Shown here piece by piece: positions 43,739-55,931 of a stretch of DNA of 64,000 nt. Each line of letters begins with the position of its first letter. Position 1 is the stretch's first letter. The stretch is taken from the NCBI GenBank assembly GCA_963969345.1, contig OZ017766.1, positions 3,410,001 to 3,474,000 of the forward strand, written 5' to 3'. Below the pieces are notes generated by a model. That model saw only the letters and a list, made by a program, of their open reading frames with translations, was not told where the DNA came from and did no database searches. Source of the stretch: Turbatrix aceti. Its lineage: Eukaryota > Nematoda > Chromadorea > Rhabditida > Panagrolaimidae. A program made the position numbers and the translations under genes.

Positions 43739-46113
43739 CTACCCGGATGGCTCCCCAGAGGAGAATTTGTGCGGCGGGTCGTCTTGCTCGTCGTCGCTGA
43801 TCGTGATGACGACGTCGGCCGACGAGAGGTCCACCGACCTCGGAGCCACGTGCCCCGACGAGCCGTCTTTTCGGATCAAAGTTCGGTTTTCCTGAAAAGA
43901 TAGGTTTTTTTCAGTCAGCAGAGGGTCACCTGCTCACCGAAAGCGACGACGTCCTGCTGGATTCGAGGTCGCTGCCGGTCTCGAGCTGCGCAGTTTCATT
44001 GCACTTCTTGCGCCAGAGCCGGGTGAGGACGGCGTTGAGCAGCGACGAGGGCCGCTGCCGACTCCGGGGCAGAACTTCTACGGTCTGCGAGTTGCGGCGG
44101 ATGTCTTTGGTCGCCTTGCCGAGAAGCACCTCGCTGATCTTGCGTCGGGGCGCGTTGACGTCGAGGAACTGCAGCCCCCTCCCGGATTCAGAATCGGGCG
44201 TCAGGCAGTCCGGCAGGGGTCTGTACAGCGGCACGGTCGCCTCGTGGCCACTGCCGTTGGAGAAAGACGTCGACTTGGAAGCTGTGAGAAAGATGAAAGG
44301 CCCCGAGTGATTGGAAGTTGTCCTCGAGAGCGGCGGCACCCGGAGGATGGCCGTCGAGTGGGTGGAAGACTTTCCATGGTCGCAGTCGAAGCTGCGTTTT
44401 CCGTTCATTCCTCCCATGACGGTCTCTTTGCGCCAGTTGTTGACGGTGTTCTCTAACAGATCGAATCTGTTAATGATTGACTTTTTGGAATTCAAAGTGT
44501 GCTGCGACGATGCCCGGCTGCTGAAACGCCCGAGGTCGCTCGACTTGCGCGCTTCGTCTGTCGAGTCGTCGCCGGACTTTTCTACCGCGGTTGTTGCGGA
44601 TAGGTAGCCACCGAGAGTGAATGTGTTGACGAAGGCCATGCGCTGGTAGACGCGGCAGAAGTGCTGCAGGATGAGTGCCCAGATCAGGAAGACCACCACC
44701 ATGAGGATGATCTCGTGCGGCATCATGTGGGTCAATGCCGGGTGCAGCACTGAAATTCAGAACGAATTCAAGACTGCGTGCAAAAATGCCTGTTTCAAAG
44801 TTCAGAAAAGCGAGTGGAGCGGACCGAAATTCATCCAATTAAATAAACTTAAATTTTTTAATTGCGACCTGGTTTTTGGCCACTAATTGCGTCATCTCTG
44901 GCCCCTACTTGCAAAAAAGTTCAAAAACTAAGGGCGCGCGTGCTTTTACGCGGCGTTTCCTACCGGTGGGCTTCGTTTGAAACACGATGGTGGATGGTTG
45001 ATGCGAAACAGCGCAGTCATTGCGGGTCACGATGGTGGACGTGTAATTGGAGGCGCCGCGGAGGCCTTTGAGCAGGATGAGTTGCTGCGAGGCCGGCAGA
45101 CTGATGTTCTTGCCGACCGCGTTGAACTCGTTTTCCACTTGGTTGTATGCCAGGTCGTAGGTGTAGCGAAATGCCGTCGACGGCGACGACCACTGCAGTA
45201 TGGCGTAGGAGTCGCCGACGTCTGCTACCCGGAACGAGGTCACGTCCGGAGGCGTACTGTACTCTAAACAGGGCGAAAAGCGGTTAGAAAGTGGCAATTT
45301 CTCGAGAAATTGTTTTCGAACCCCAAAAAAAGTTTTACGAATGCTGAAAAATTCCTCAAGCAAATAATTAGATCCTGCAGTCAATTTTTAGAATCCCATT
45401 CGCGCTTAAACAAACGAAAAGCAATTTAGGAAAAAACAAATTCAATTTATCATCCCGTTGTTTTTTTTTGAACTCCTTGTAAGGAAACATTGCTGTCAAA
45501 CGGACCAGCTATCAAGAATGTTTATCACTCACGAGCACAACTTTGTAATCTCCTTTGTTCCAACAAAAGACTTTTTTTGAATGAAAAACACCGTGAATTA
45601 CGGTTTCCAAAAATTCATGTCACAAGTACGAGCATCATAATAAAATTCATCAATAAAATCAGGCGACAACCATTACAAAAATCATTGCTTCGCAAAAGCA
45701 AGAAAGAAGATATTGGATTGGCATAATAAGGAACTGATAACTTTATGACGGTTCATGAATGCACACTAGCTCACGAAATGGTCAGAGAAACGAGAGAAAA
45801 AGTGTTTTTTTCAGATAGCGAAACTATCGACAACAGGAGCAACGTTTCAAATGAGCGATAACAATTTTTTTTTGTTAATTTAATATCAGTAATTGTCAAT
45901 ATCTCGGGATCCTCCATCTACATAACTGTCACTCCATTTGGTGAACGCTAAAAGTACTGCATTGTGTGTGTTTTAGGCAAGGCTAACACCTCCTACAAGT
46001 CAAAAACTCACTGCATTTGTCGCGAATGGCAATCAGCGGCGGATAGACGCCTCCGTGACGATCTCTGGAGGACATAGGACGAGTGGCGAAAAATCTGTTC
46101 CTATCGGAGCTGC
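43739..46113 (-). CDS. Single-pass membrane protein with a fibronectin type III domain, 5' end unresolved
   Basis: Exons supported on the minus strand: 46113-46012, 45263-44964, 44749-43938 and 43891-43739; phases agree and give at least 455 residues. Order: a short Ser/Arg-rich segment, one FN3-like domain (YSTPPDVTSFRVADVGDS to STIVFQTKPTG, with the typical early Pro/Trp positions QWSSP and a YTYDLAY strand), one transmembrane helix (HEIILMVVVFLIWALILQHF) and a cytosolic tail of about 290 residues rich in Ser and Arg, ending in acidic ISDDEQDDPPHKFSSGEPSG. This suggests a cell-surface adhesion or receptor-like protein; ligand unknown. The FN3 introns are 214 and 748 nt. Upstream, the frame of the first listed exon stays open to an ATG at 46255, while a candidate upstream exon with hydrophobic VLLFSILVGEPLRLG near 46700 could provide a signal peptide. 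Neither is proven. Confidence 0.7.
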
Positions 46114-46255
46114 CTGAAGCGCTCAGGTTAGACAAGGAGACAATGTTGCATAATAAACGGTCAATGTTCGCGCAATGATGAACGTAAGAAATCCACAAAC
46201 AGTAAACAAGGTCCTGTATCTTTTGTTTTTTTATATTTTTCTCGCGCGAAAACAT

Positions 46256-48471
46256 GGCGCATTTATTATATTTTATTTTTGGCTCACGGTTGTTTCTTTA
46301 CCTTATCGAGCACAAAACAGTGAACTCCGGATGTTAGTTGGGTTTTTAAAAGTCGGTTAATAAGCGCGCAAAATAGAGACAATCACACGCTGCTTAGAAG
46401 CTTCCAGGTATCACGCGCCTCCGGTATAAGCCCATTAGACGTCCGCTTTGTTTTGCATGGCTTTTTTTGTGAATTGGAACTCAAAAACAAACAAACAAAC
46501 GTCTCACAGAGACGCGCTCCGGATTACGTCTGGGAGGTAAATTGAGCAGAAGAAGCCTCTGCGAAGCCTTCACACGTAATGAGCCGGCCGGAGCTGGCGT
46601 TCACGTTGTCCTGCGCGTGTGGCCTCGCTGTAAACACTCCTGACGGGGTGGTGTGTGCACGTGAGTAGTCCACACCTAGCCGGAGGGGTTCCCCAACGAG
46701 GATGGAGAACAATAACACCTGTGAGTGCAAACAAACCAAATTTGTAGACTCTTTTTAAGAGGCCATGAAAATTTAATGAGCAACTGTGAAAAATAAAACA
46801 TGCAAGGCGAAAAAATCAACAAGTGCAAGTCTTGCTCTTTTGTGACTCTCAAACAGTTATTTTTTGTGGAAGAGGCAAAAAAGAGTCACGCAGGAACACA
46901 AAAGCGGCGGCGTCACAAAGGCCAAAATCATTTCGCAGCCGAGACTTATTGTCGGGCAAGTGACCGAAAATGAGCTAAAGTGGTCATGTCAAAGCCGACC
47001 CGGCCTCCTCCTGGGGGAGTGCCGGACGAAGCGTCCATCCGGGAGGGGGCTGTGCTCTGGGGCCGCGGATGACAAACCACCCCTGACAAACGGCCAAATA
47101 AATGACCGCAAAAGTCGCCCGTCTGGGGCCCGGCGAGTAGCGGCAGTTTGACTTCTGCCATCCCAGCGAGCTTTTATCAATTGCCACCCGCTTCTCAGTG
47201 GCCGAGGAAATTAAACACGAAATAACGAAGAAGGAGCGTACCACTTGCCATTCCAGGTTTTTCCCGGGCAGCGGCGTCGGATTGTCGACGCGGCGGAAGC
47301 GTGAGCGAAGAAGCCCCGGACTCGCTCTTAATTGCGGGTGCGTGTAACAGCCATGGCGCGAACGAAGGCGCCTGGGACGACGGTGAGTCGCGTGCCTGTG
47401 CAAGAGGCTACAAACTGAGGGAAAGAGCAGAAATCATTTTGCAACAGGAGGGAGTAAAACAAAATTCACACAACAATTTTTTTGTAGAAAAATGTTTCAC
47501 AAATTTATCCCCTAGATGATGAAAGCCGATGCCATTCATGGAAGCGTTCTGAATACCCAAGGAAGCATCAAAGACCTGCCCAGCAGAGTTATTATTTCAT
47601 TTCCACACCCTTCACTCGCGACGGAGCGAAAAAAATACTCGTTGTCTCCGAACTTTTGTGTGGAAAGAAAGCCAAGTCGGTCTATCCTTGAGAAATCCCC
47701 GGCAAAAAAAGCAGCCGAATTAGACGTTCCCACAGAGCTTAGCCAATTCGCAGCCCTTCTGAGTACGCCGTAAACAGCCGAGACCGGATTGTTTTGATTG
47801 GCACCGGGAATTGGCCTTCTACCAGCCCCGGTGCATCCACAACTCGTCGAGAACAAATAAAGGGGCGCAAAGAGGCCACAAAACATGCGCGCATGCAAGT
47901 TGAACCCGGGATTCTCCCACGGCGGGGAGACGAGCTACTTGCAGACTGACATGACACACGACACTCAAGAAAAATATCTGTCGCCTCGAGTGGCGGAAAG
48001 ACGCGTGTCATCTCAGGAGGCGCGGCGTGATGGATTAAGCAGCGTTCAAATCCCTACTAAAATCACAAATGCCATCTTGCTCCACGTTCAGCCGCAGGGA
48101 CTCGGCTCGGCGAAGATTAATCCGATGTCTTTTTTGCCACCTCCTGAAGCGCGTCATTTTATATGTAGCTCGCCTCTGCACGGGGCAAAGACCGCTCGAA
48201 ATTCCGAGATTACACACTCTGATTTGTATCTGGTGTCCCGGATGAAAAAAAACATGCTTTTAGTGACATTGCAAGACAACAAACATAATAAATATAAATT
48301 TTTGGAAGAAAAACAGCCTTGTTTTTTTTGCACAAAATCAGTTTTTCGACTAAACTTCGCGTTGCCGTGCAACAGTGTTTTTTTTGGTCGAGAGTTCCTG
48401 CCCGTCAGTCTCGATGCAATTCTACCAAGTCCGAATCGTAACGTTTTTTACCAGAAAAATAAAAATGAGCA
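46256..48471. other. Mostly intergenic, may hold 5' exons of the FN3 gene
   Basis: About 2.2 kb. A frame at 46524-46739 (minus), preceded by an acceptor-like CACTCACAG, is the best candidate for an upstream exon. An AAAC tetranucleotide run lies at about 46484-46500. No other structure was recognised. Confidence 0.4.
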
Positions 48472-49115
48472 CTAGTCCTTCTTCTTTGCCTTCTTGCTCT
48501 TCTCCTTCTTCGGGGGCACGTAGGGCGGCTCAAAGGACGTCCCTGGACGAAGGGTCATAATCAGCCCCACAAAGAAAAAGTTGAGGTAGATGAAGAAGAC
48601 GTCGTGGATCGTGGAGTACAGTCGGTGGTGCATCTGCTGACACCTCAGAAGTCCCAGGGAGAGACCGAGCGTGACGCTGAGGTGGAAGAGGTGCCAGACG
48701 CTGTGCTGCTTTTTGCCGTAGCCTGCGAAGTAGAGTACAACGCAGACTGCCAGCGTGGACAGGGACGCGTACAGGATGCGCTCACCGACGCCGCACGCAG
48801 CGAGTTGACGGTCCATGATGAAGCCCGCAGGCTTGTCTTTGAGGTCGACGTCGAGCGGCAGATTTAGCGACCTGTAACTCCTGAGTGCCATTTGGCTTCG
48901 GAAAACCTCGCTCACCAGAGATATCCGTGCATCCAGAGCGGCGAAAATAAAAAGTCAAACAACTGGTAGCTGGCGATGACGGCGAAGACGAAACGAAAGC
49001 CGCGGTCCACCCATTCCCGGACTCTTTTTTCTTTTTCGTCGATCTCTTCAATGAACGGCACGTCGAGTTCCGGTAAAACAGGATCGGAGATTGAGTCCGC
49101 TTCCACGTTGGACAT
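48472..49115 (-). CDS. Small multi-pass membrane protein with lysine-rich C-terminus
   Basis: Family not recognised. Exons 49115-48916 and 48880-48472 join in phase to 202 residues. The acidic N-terminus (SISDPVLPELDVPFIEEIDEKEK) precedes a helix at about 43-58 (FRFVFAVIASYQLFDFLF), then hydrophobic segments LYASLSTLAVCVVLYFAGY, VWHLFHLSVTLGLSLGLL and IHDVFFIYLNFFFVGLIMTL. The tail PPYVPPKKEKSKKAKKKD carries a lysine at -2 and -3, resembling dilysine ER retrieval signals, so an endoplasmic reticulum location is inferred. The intron is only 35 nt (48881-48915), but without it the frame stops (GGATATCTCTGGTGA), and splicing restores phase exactly. Confidence 0.7.
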
Positions 49116-49557
49116 TGCTGGCGGACGCGCGGAAAAATTCCGGACTGCGCCGGCGCGTTTGCTGACTATCTTGACCTTGACGATCTCGCGCAGCTGAGCG
49201 CACGCACTCGCACTTTGCTTCCATGTTCACCTCATCAAAGAATGCATGAACTGTTTTTTGCTGCCGTGACCAAAGTACAGAGCAGGTCCAACCAGACAGT
49301 ATCGCAGACAGGCGATATTCTGCTTGAGAACACTTTTTTCGGCCAATTTTGTACTTTGATCGCAAGTTATGTTTCTGTTTGACCTAAGAATTAAAATTTC
49401 TGATAGCATGACTTTGGTTTGTGACGCATTTGTTCCCGCTACGATCAATTCCAAGGCAACGATCAGTTCGCTCCGGCCTGACTTAACTGATTAGGCGTTG
49501 TTTTGTATGTATGTAGTTTCTCCAAGTGTGGCCAAATCGATTTCATTGTCAGTCATC
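49116..49557. other. Intergenic between divergent genes, no gene seen
   Basis: About 440 bases shared by the upstream regions of the membrane protein gene (minus) and the P450 gene (plus). It ends in the acceptor TTTCATTGTCAG (to 49552), five bases before the P450 start. Confidence 0.5.
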
Positions 49558-51185
49558 ATGATTCTCAGTGTGGTTGTGGTACTTTTTGTTCTGTATGCAT
49601 TCTATGAATGCTACTGGAAAACCAGATCCTATCCTCCTGGTTTGTGCTTAGAATAGAAAATACGGTAAATATTTTTTTCGTTGCAGGACCTATACCGCTT
49701 CCGATTCTGGGAAATGTGCTGTCGCTCATTTACTATGGAGTCCCGGAAACCCTCGATAGCTATTACAAGACCTACGGCACCTTAGTGACCATCTGGTTCG
49801 GCGGCCAGCCATTTGTTCTCTTCAACGATCTCGACCTCATGAACGAGACCTTCGTTAAGGACGGTGACACCTACGCCGGCCGGACCGTTGATTCGGAGCT
49901 CGCCATGAAGTTCGTCGGTGGCAAGTACGGTATAGTTATGACCGATGGTCCCCTATGGCGGGAGCAGCGTCGCTTCGTGCTCAAGGTCTTCCGTGACTTT
50001 GGTCTCGGACGGAACGAGATGCAGGAGCGCGTGCTGGACGAGGTGGTCGCCTTCATCGAGACCGTCGAAAAAGCCGTCGACGCCGGGGACGATGCCATCC
50101 CTCTCCAGGACGTAATCGATGTCTGTATCGGCAGCATCATCAACAACCTCACTCTCGGCAGCCGGCTGACGGACAAGGCCAAGTTTGACAACATCAAGGG
50201 CATCGTTAGCAAAGTTATGGAAATTGCGGGCAACCCGGCCCTGAAATTCGCGGAAAACAATCTTTGGCTGGCAGAACGCTTGCCCTACTTCCGGGACGTT
50301 GTGAATTCCCAAGTCGAGCTGTTCACGGAGGTGGTCAGGTACTTTGAGAAGGAGATAGAAGAGCACCGGGCGATCATTGACCTCGATGATGACCAGGAAC
50401 CCCGAGACTACGCCGATGCTTTCCTCCGTCAGCAGCACAAACTCCAAACCACCGGCAAAGGCTTGGAACATTACTTTTCAGACAAGCAGTTGGCGCTCTC
50501 GCTTCTCGATCTCTGGATCGCCGGGCAGGAGACGACGACCAACACCCTGGCCTGGCTTGTCCTCTACCTCATTACCAACCCAGATGTACAACAAAAACTC
50601 CACGACGAGCTGGACCGCGAGATCGGGAGCGAGAGGATAATCACCGTTGCTGACAGACCGAATCTCCATTATCTTCAGGTATGTGTTTTTTTTAGGCTTA
50701 ATCATCGTTGGCGCTCTAGGCAGTGATCAACGAGAGCCAGCGCGTCTGTAACCTTTTGCCGATCAACATTCCGCACCGCCTGACAAAAGAAGTCCAAGTC
50801 CGGGGCTACCGGCTGGCTGCCGACACAGTTGTTGTTCCGCAGATCTCTCAGGTCATGTCCGATGACGCGCATTTTCCCGATTCCACCGTCTTCGATCCAG
50901 AGCGCTTCCTCGACGCGCATGGCAAATTTGTAGCCTCGCCCTTCAATGTCCCGTTCGGGCTGGGCAAGCGATCGTGTGCCGGCGAGCCGCTCGCGAGACT
51001 GGAGCTCTTCCTCTTCACAGCCAACATCTTCAACAGACTCAAGGTACGTGAATTGTTTGTTGAACCGCTGATTGCCTTGCTTTCAGCTGGAGCAGAACCC
51101 GAAGAAACCGGTGGACATGACCAGGGTTGCCGGAATCACAATCTGTCCTAGGCCCTTTGTGTGCACCGCAACGATGAGATACTAA
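49558..51185 (+). CDS. Cytochrome P450, CYP2 clan, nematode CYP33-like
   Basis: ER-anchored heme monooxygenase of xenobiotic or lipid metabolism. Exons 49558-49639, 49687-50678, 50720-51043 and 51087-51185 join in phase to 498 residues, a standard length. Order: N-terminal membrane anchor (MILSVVVVLFVLYAFYECYW), the proline hinge YPPGPIPLPILGN, the C-helix WREQRRF, the I-helix oxygen-binding AGQETT (about 306-311), the K-helix ExxR as ESQR, the PERF motif DPERFLD, and the heme loop FGLGKRSCAGE with the ligand Cys at about 444. Introns are 47, 41 and 43 nt. The phrases FVKDGDTYAGR and GPLWREQRRFVLKVFRDFGLG are typical of nematode CYP33-type enzymes as I know them. The ATG follows a TTTCATTGTCAG acceptor by five bases. 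Confidence 0.96.
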
Positions 51186-51206
51186 TCATTTTGCATGTTG
51201 GAATCG

Positions 51207-51212
51207 AATAAA
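51207..51212 (+). promoter_or_regulatory. Poly(A) signal AATAAA of the P450 gene
   Basis: AATAAA 22 bases after the P450 stop codon. Confidence 0.7.
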
Positions 51213-51238
51213 ATTACGGTGACAACTGCTTGCAACCT

Positions 51239-51244
51239 TTTATT
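51239..51244 (-). promoter_or_regulatory. Poly(A) signal AATAAA of the chitin-binding gene
   Basis: AATAAA on the minus strand, 56 bases after the stop codon of the chitin-binding gene. It lies 27 bases from the P450 signal on the other strand, so the two 3' UTRs probably overlap. Confidence 0.65.
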
Positions 51245-51299
51245 GCTCGAAATCACTAAACAGGGTTAAGTTTAAAATTTGTTCACATCTTGAAGTGTT

Positions 51300-51702
51300 T
51301 CAGTTGTAAGAAGGGGAATTGTAGTAGGGCGGATTGAAGCCGGGCAATTTTGTAAGATCGATGTCGTACTGTTTGTTGGAAGGCGGTTGGATTTGACAAA
51401 CGGCGACGTCTTCTTTCTCTTTGCACTTGTAATCGCTGGGGTCGAGGTACAAGTTGATGTCTGCGCAGTGGAACTTGCTAGGCCGTACTTGGTAGTCGCA
51501 GACGTAGTACGTCGACGAGCATCCGAACACGTGGGCAGTGAAGAAGCCCGGCTTGCACTTGAAGATTGGCACAAATTGCTGATCTAAAAAGCACTTAATG
51601 TGAGGACACTGACCGCCTAGTACAACCGAGCAACTCACTGTCTTCCTGAGCGGCAACGAGGACCAGGACAGCGGCCACAGAGACGACGAAGGTTTTCAGC
51701 AT
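51300..51702 (-). CDS. Secreted chitin-binding protein (CBM14/peritrophin-A domain)
   Basis: Exons 51702-51639 and 51583-51300 join in phase to 115 residues with a 55-nt intron. Signal peptide: MLKTFVVSVAAVLVLVAAQ, cleavage likely near AAQ|ED. One CBM14-type domain follows (about residues 30-87) with the six-cysteine order C-PGFF-C-YYVC-C-C-C: KCKPGFFTAHVFGCSSTYYVCDY, then FHCADINLYLDPSDYKC and AVC. The aromatic residues before the third and fourth cysteines fit sugar binding. The tail (LPGFNPPYYNSPSYN) is Pro/Tyr/Asn-rich, as in structural cuticle, pharynx or eggshell proteins. It is convergent with the P450 gene. Confidence 0.85.
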
Positions 51703-54700
51703 GGTTTTTGCTTTGGCCAGAAGATGATTGCTTTTCGCCTGCTGCAAACCTTTTATGGAGCACGTCGACTGGATTCTTCAGTCACAGACGTAAAAGACTC
51801 CTGAGAAATGTCAAACATTTGCAGCGTGATTCAACATTCATTGCCCCATAGTTTTTGTTTCCGGGAGCGAATTCTCACCACGTCTGTGTCAGGAAGCGCA
51901 TTTTCTATGGTCCTGAATCACCAAAGAAGCAGACAGAAGATCGAGAGCACGAGCAACGCGAGACTCTTCTTTCGCCCGGCCTGCAGGCTGCAGGCCCCGC
52001 GATGTCAACATTGAACCAGCCTTGTCGATGCCAATGCAAACACAGAATAAACAGTGTTTCAAGTTCTCGCCGGAACGCGTGCCAATGGATTTTCCTGCAA
52101 ATCGCGCAGTCGCCTAGACGACTTGAAAAATTCAGACTTTCCCAAAAAAACCGAGGAAAGAGGGGAAGACGGCGGTTGCACCGGATGGTCTATTGCACCA
52201 TCTTCCGCAACTCGGATATGACTTCTGAAAAAAAAAGAAATACGAAACACGATCTCCACCGCACTTCGCCCGAAAAAAACATGCCGTCACGTGAAAAATA
52301 TTTTTTTGGTTGTCTTGCTCGTTCCTGTCCTCGGAGGCCCGCCAGGTTTCTTTTTTCTACGACTTCAGGTACATAGATTTTGTTTTCAAAATTTGCCATC
52401 GAGAAAATACTTTTTGGAGAAAATGGCGCTCTTTTAAAATCAGGTAATCTGTAATCCCCGCAACAACGTGTTTTTTTGGGGGCGTGATTATTTTTGGAAA
52501 AATGTAATAACTACTCCTTCGCTTTGTTTCGTGCCAAAATGGCATTTTCATGATGATCATCTTATTTCCCTTTTTGATTAGTTTCTAAGTACAAATAGGG
52601 ACAGAGCAAACTACAAAGTTCTAAATGTTATATGAATTACGATACTCTGCCTGCGGCGACACATGAGCCTTCTCTGCCATAGAAACACGCCGCATTTTGC
52701 CTAAAAGCCTCTTGTGCCGGCACAAAGATCACACATGCTTTGTCTAAAAATTCACACGTGCCAGCTTTTTTTGTTTAAACCTGTTACTGCAGATTTATCT
52801 GTCATGGGCTTCGAAAGAAGGTGTTTGAACCTGCCTGGGCACGTTGCCCCCTCCCCTTATTAAATTACAACCCACACCAAACATTGCATATTGTCATTTC
52901 TTACCTGCACGTGCCCTGGCAGCGCTGACTCAGTCATTGACGAAAATTGCTGCAATTCGAAACTGCAACGCTTGCTGGTCCTCTAATTAACCAAAGATGC
53001 TTACGCAGGACGTGTCCGGCAGAGACGGTGGCTGGATACTCATCTCCGTTTTGTGTTTCTGCTTGGCCGAGTCAATTTGTATAGATTTTACATAGCCAAG
53101 TTGTGCTCGTGTAATTATTGGGGGATTACGACAATTACGTGAGGGACACCCGGTTTTTGCCACAGGCTCAGAGACATCGGCAACACGTTCACTTTTTTTA
53201 ATGGTTTGTCGCACTTTATTTAGTTGCTTTCATTTGTTCTGATCATCCCGGTCAAGTTACAGTTTTCTCCAAGAGCCTTTTTTAGAATCTCACATCAATT
53301 TTTTCCCAGATCGTGTTTTTTCCGCGGGGACAATCGAGTCTGTCTGGGCCCGGGCACGAATTACAATTTCCATGCCATATTGGGTTTTTGTTTCCATAGT
53401 TTCTCGTTTTTTTGCGTTCAAAAAAACGTTTCAAAAATTATGTTCCCGTGCACAAATGTTTTTTTAAATATTTGAATGTCTCGATGTTAATCGTAAAACG
53501 GGCATAAGCTTTCCACTTTTTTATGAAAACCACAGAAAAACAAATTCCGCATGAGACCATTCAGAACCCCGCAAATTTTGAATAACGTGCAAAAAACGCA
53601 CAGTCGATACAAATATTTTTTGTGATTTTCGGTCAGCTTTTTAAGGATGCAATTAGTTGAAGAGGGTGTCAGACCCGTGATTGGGATCGTAGACACAAAC
53701 ATTTGTCTCTGCATCCGCCAAGAATGGCAGCTCAATCTAATAAGAAATCACCCCGTCCATTACGTTAATTACAAGCTCTGTCTTTGTCTCAGGCGACTCA
53801 CAATAGTCCGATTCCCCTACTTATTGCGCGTTTATTAGGTTTCACTGCTTCGGCGTGACATCAGGCTGCGTCAAGTGGTTGCAATTTTGGAGCAACGCCA
53901 TGTCATGCATCCCAGGATCTGGCTATTTTCTGGCAGTGCATTTTTTTAAATCCGACATGACTGGAAAATTTTTTTCGTCGTTGACGTGTGCTATCAGCCA
54001 ATTGGCTCACTTACATTAGAGGTGTTAAAGGTAAAAAAAAGTCCCGTTGCATTTTTCTTTTAGCTACAAAGGCGATTATCGACACTGTTTATGTTTTTAT
54101 CCCCTAAAAAATGCTTTATAAGAAATGTGAGAAAGACTTTGAAAACACATTTTTCGATTTTTCCAAGTCTCATAAGCCAGAAATTAAGCATAGATATTCA
54201 ACCAATGCCCAAAAAAATAGTATGAAAAAATTATTCTGTTTCTTGGATCTTCGAATGCCCGTTCATTTGGTTTTACTTTGCCCCGCGGCCACACCGGCCT
54301 CTATTTGATCCGGTCTGTCTCACATTTCGCTATGTGCGAAAGACCATCAACCCCCACCGCCTTCGAGATAGATGCCTCGGGGGGGTACCGGAGAAAAAAA
54401 CTTATTTGGTGGCTGAAAAAGTGGCAGTGCTTCGGGAGAACACGCGAGACCATCCGGGCTGTAGGCAAACTCCATTGTGTTTTTGCTGATTTTTAACACC
54501 ACTTTGTCAGCCAAAATACAGAGCTTTCACGCGTATCGGGTTTCTCCTCATTTTCTGCTCTTGGCCAGACAAATGGGGGTTTTTCTTATCGCACAGAGCG
54601 CATGCTTCACTGGGACGGGGACCTCTTTGCGGTTTCACAAACCGTTCATCCACGTTGTTCACCTGAGAGAGATGATGCAAACTTTGCAGCCGAGTTTTGT

Positions 54701-55931
54701 CGACGAAAATCGAGTTAATTTCCGTCCCTCTTCCAAAAAGTGATCGTTGATAGCGGTTTACGAGGAAGCTGCCAATAACAGCGGCGTGCTATCAGAGTTA
54801 ACCCAAGGTGCAACTTTCACGCGCACCGTGGACCGCCAGGTGACCAAAAATAAACAAGTTGTTGTCTCGATCATCGTCAGCATCACATCATCTTCAATTC
54901 GCCCGACGAAGGAAGCAGCGAGCGGGAGATGAGTGAGAAAACCGGGATTAGCCTGGACAAAGCAAAGCGGGAGTGTGTAGTTGTAATCACCCGACACTGA
55001 TAAGCCGCCGCACCTGGCAGAGGGGTCACGTGGCTGCGTCGACAGGCGCCAGCTCCGGGGTGCAAAGGTAACCGCGTTCTAGCACCCGTTGCGGTGCTTC
55101 CTCGGCTATTATCGTCCCCGTGTAACTTTATTTACCCTCCTCACCATCGCAATTCACGCTCGTCGCGTGTTATTTTAGTCCTTTCCTCGAACTGAACTGT
55201 TCTGAACGGTGCGTGGTCGTCTTGAATGCGTGCAATCCAGGGCGGGCGGGGATATGCAGCGTTCTACAGTACGTACGGGGCTCTGTTCATTGTGTACAAC
55301 GCCTGGGTGCGTGGAGTTCAGTACAAAAGCAACTGCTTTTTGCAGGGATTTTTTGCACTCTTCAAAGCATTGTTTTAAACACAATTTTGTTGGCGGTGGG
55401 TCTACCCAGACGTCTTGCTCTTCATTCACCGTAAACGACACCAGTTTTGGTCTCTCACGTTTTTTGCGTTTGTATAAATCACGCAACCTGTTTGTTTTCT
55501 TTTTTTTTGTAGCCTGCATTCAACTTTTAAAAATGAAAGTCATTTTTCCTATTTTTTGTTGATGACAGCGTTGACCTTCGAGCCTTCACCCGCCTTTTGT
55601 CGTTTTTTGGCTCCATTTCATGCAGGCGAAATCTCTCGAAACGGCCCATTAGAATGCGAGACGCGGCGTAAAATGATCATTGCAACGGTTGCGCCTCTTC
55701 CTCACTTTCGCCTCTTCGTGTTTGCCTTGGCCGGCGACGAAGACACACAAAAGCGGGATTGTGGCCCGCTCATTCACTAACTCACGATTGTTTGAAAGTA
55801 TTATTCCTAGGTGCTGCACGTGTTTTCGGGGCTCGTCTTCGTCGATGCATGATATACCACACCGGCGGTTTTCAGAATCCCTAGCATGAGAGTCCTCTGA
55901 TTCAACTTCTGATCCTGGCGCCGCTCACACG
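51703..55931. other. Intergenic, no supported gene
   Basis: About 4.2 kb. One frame of 173 codons (51855-52376 plus) is Arg/Ser-rich with no motif or splice partner. Others are shorter. No RNA genes or repeats were noticed beyond homopolymer runs. Confidence 0.45.
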
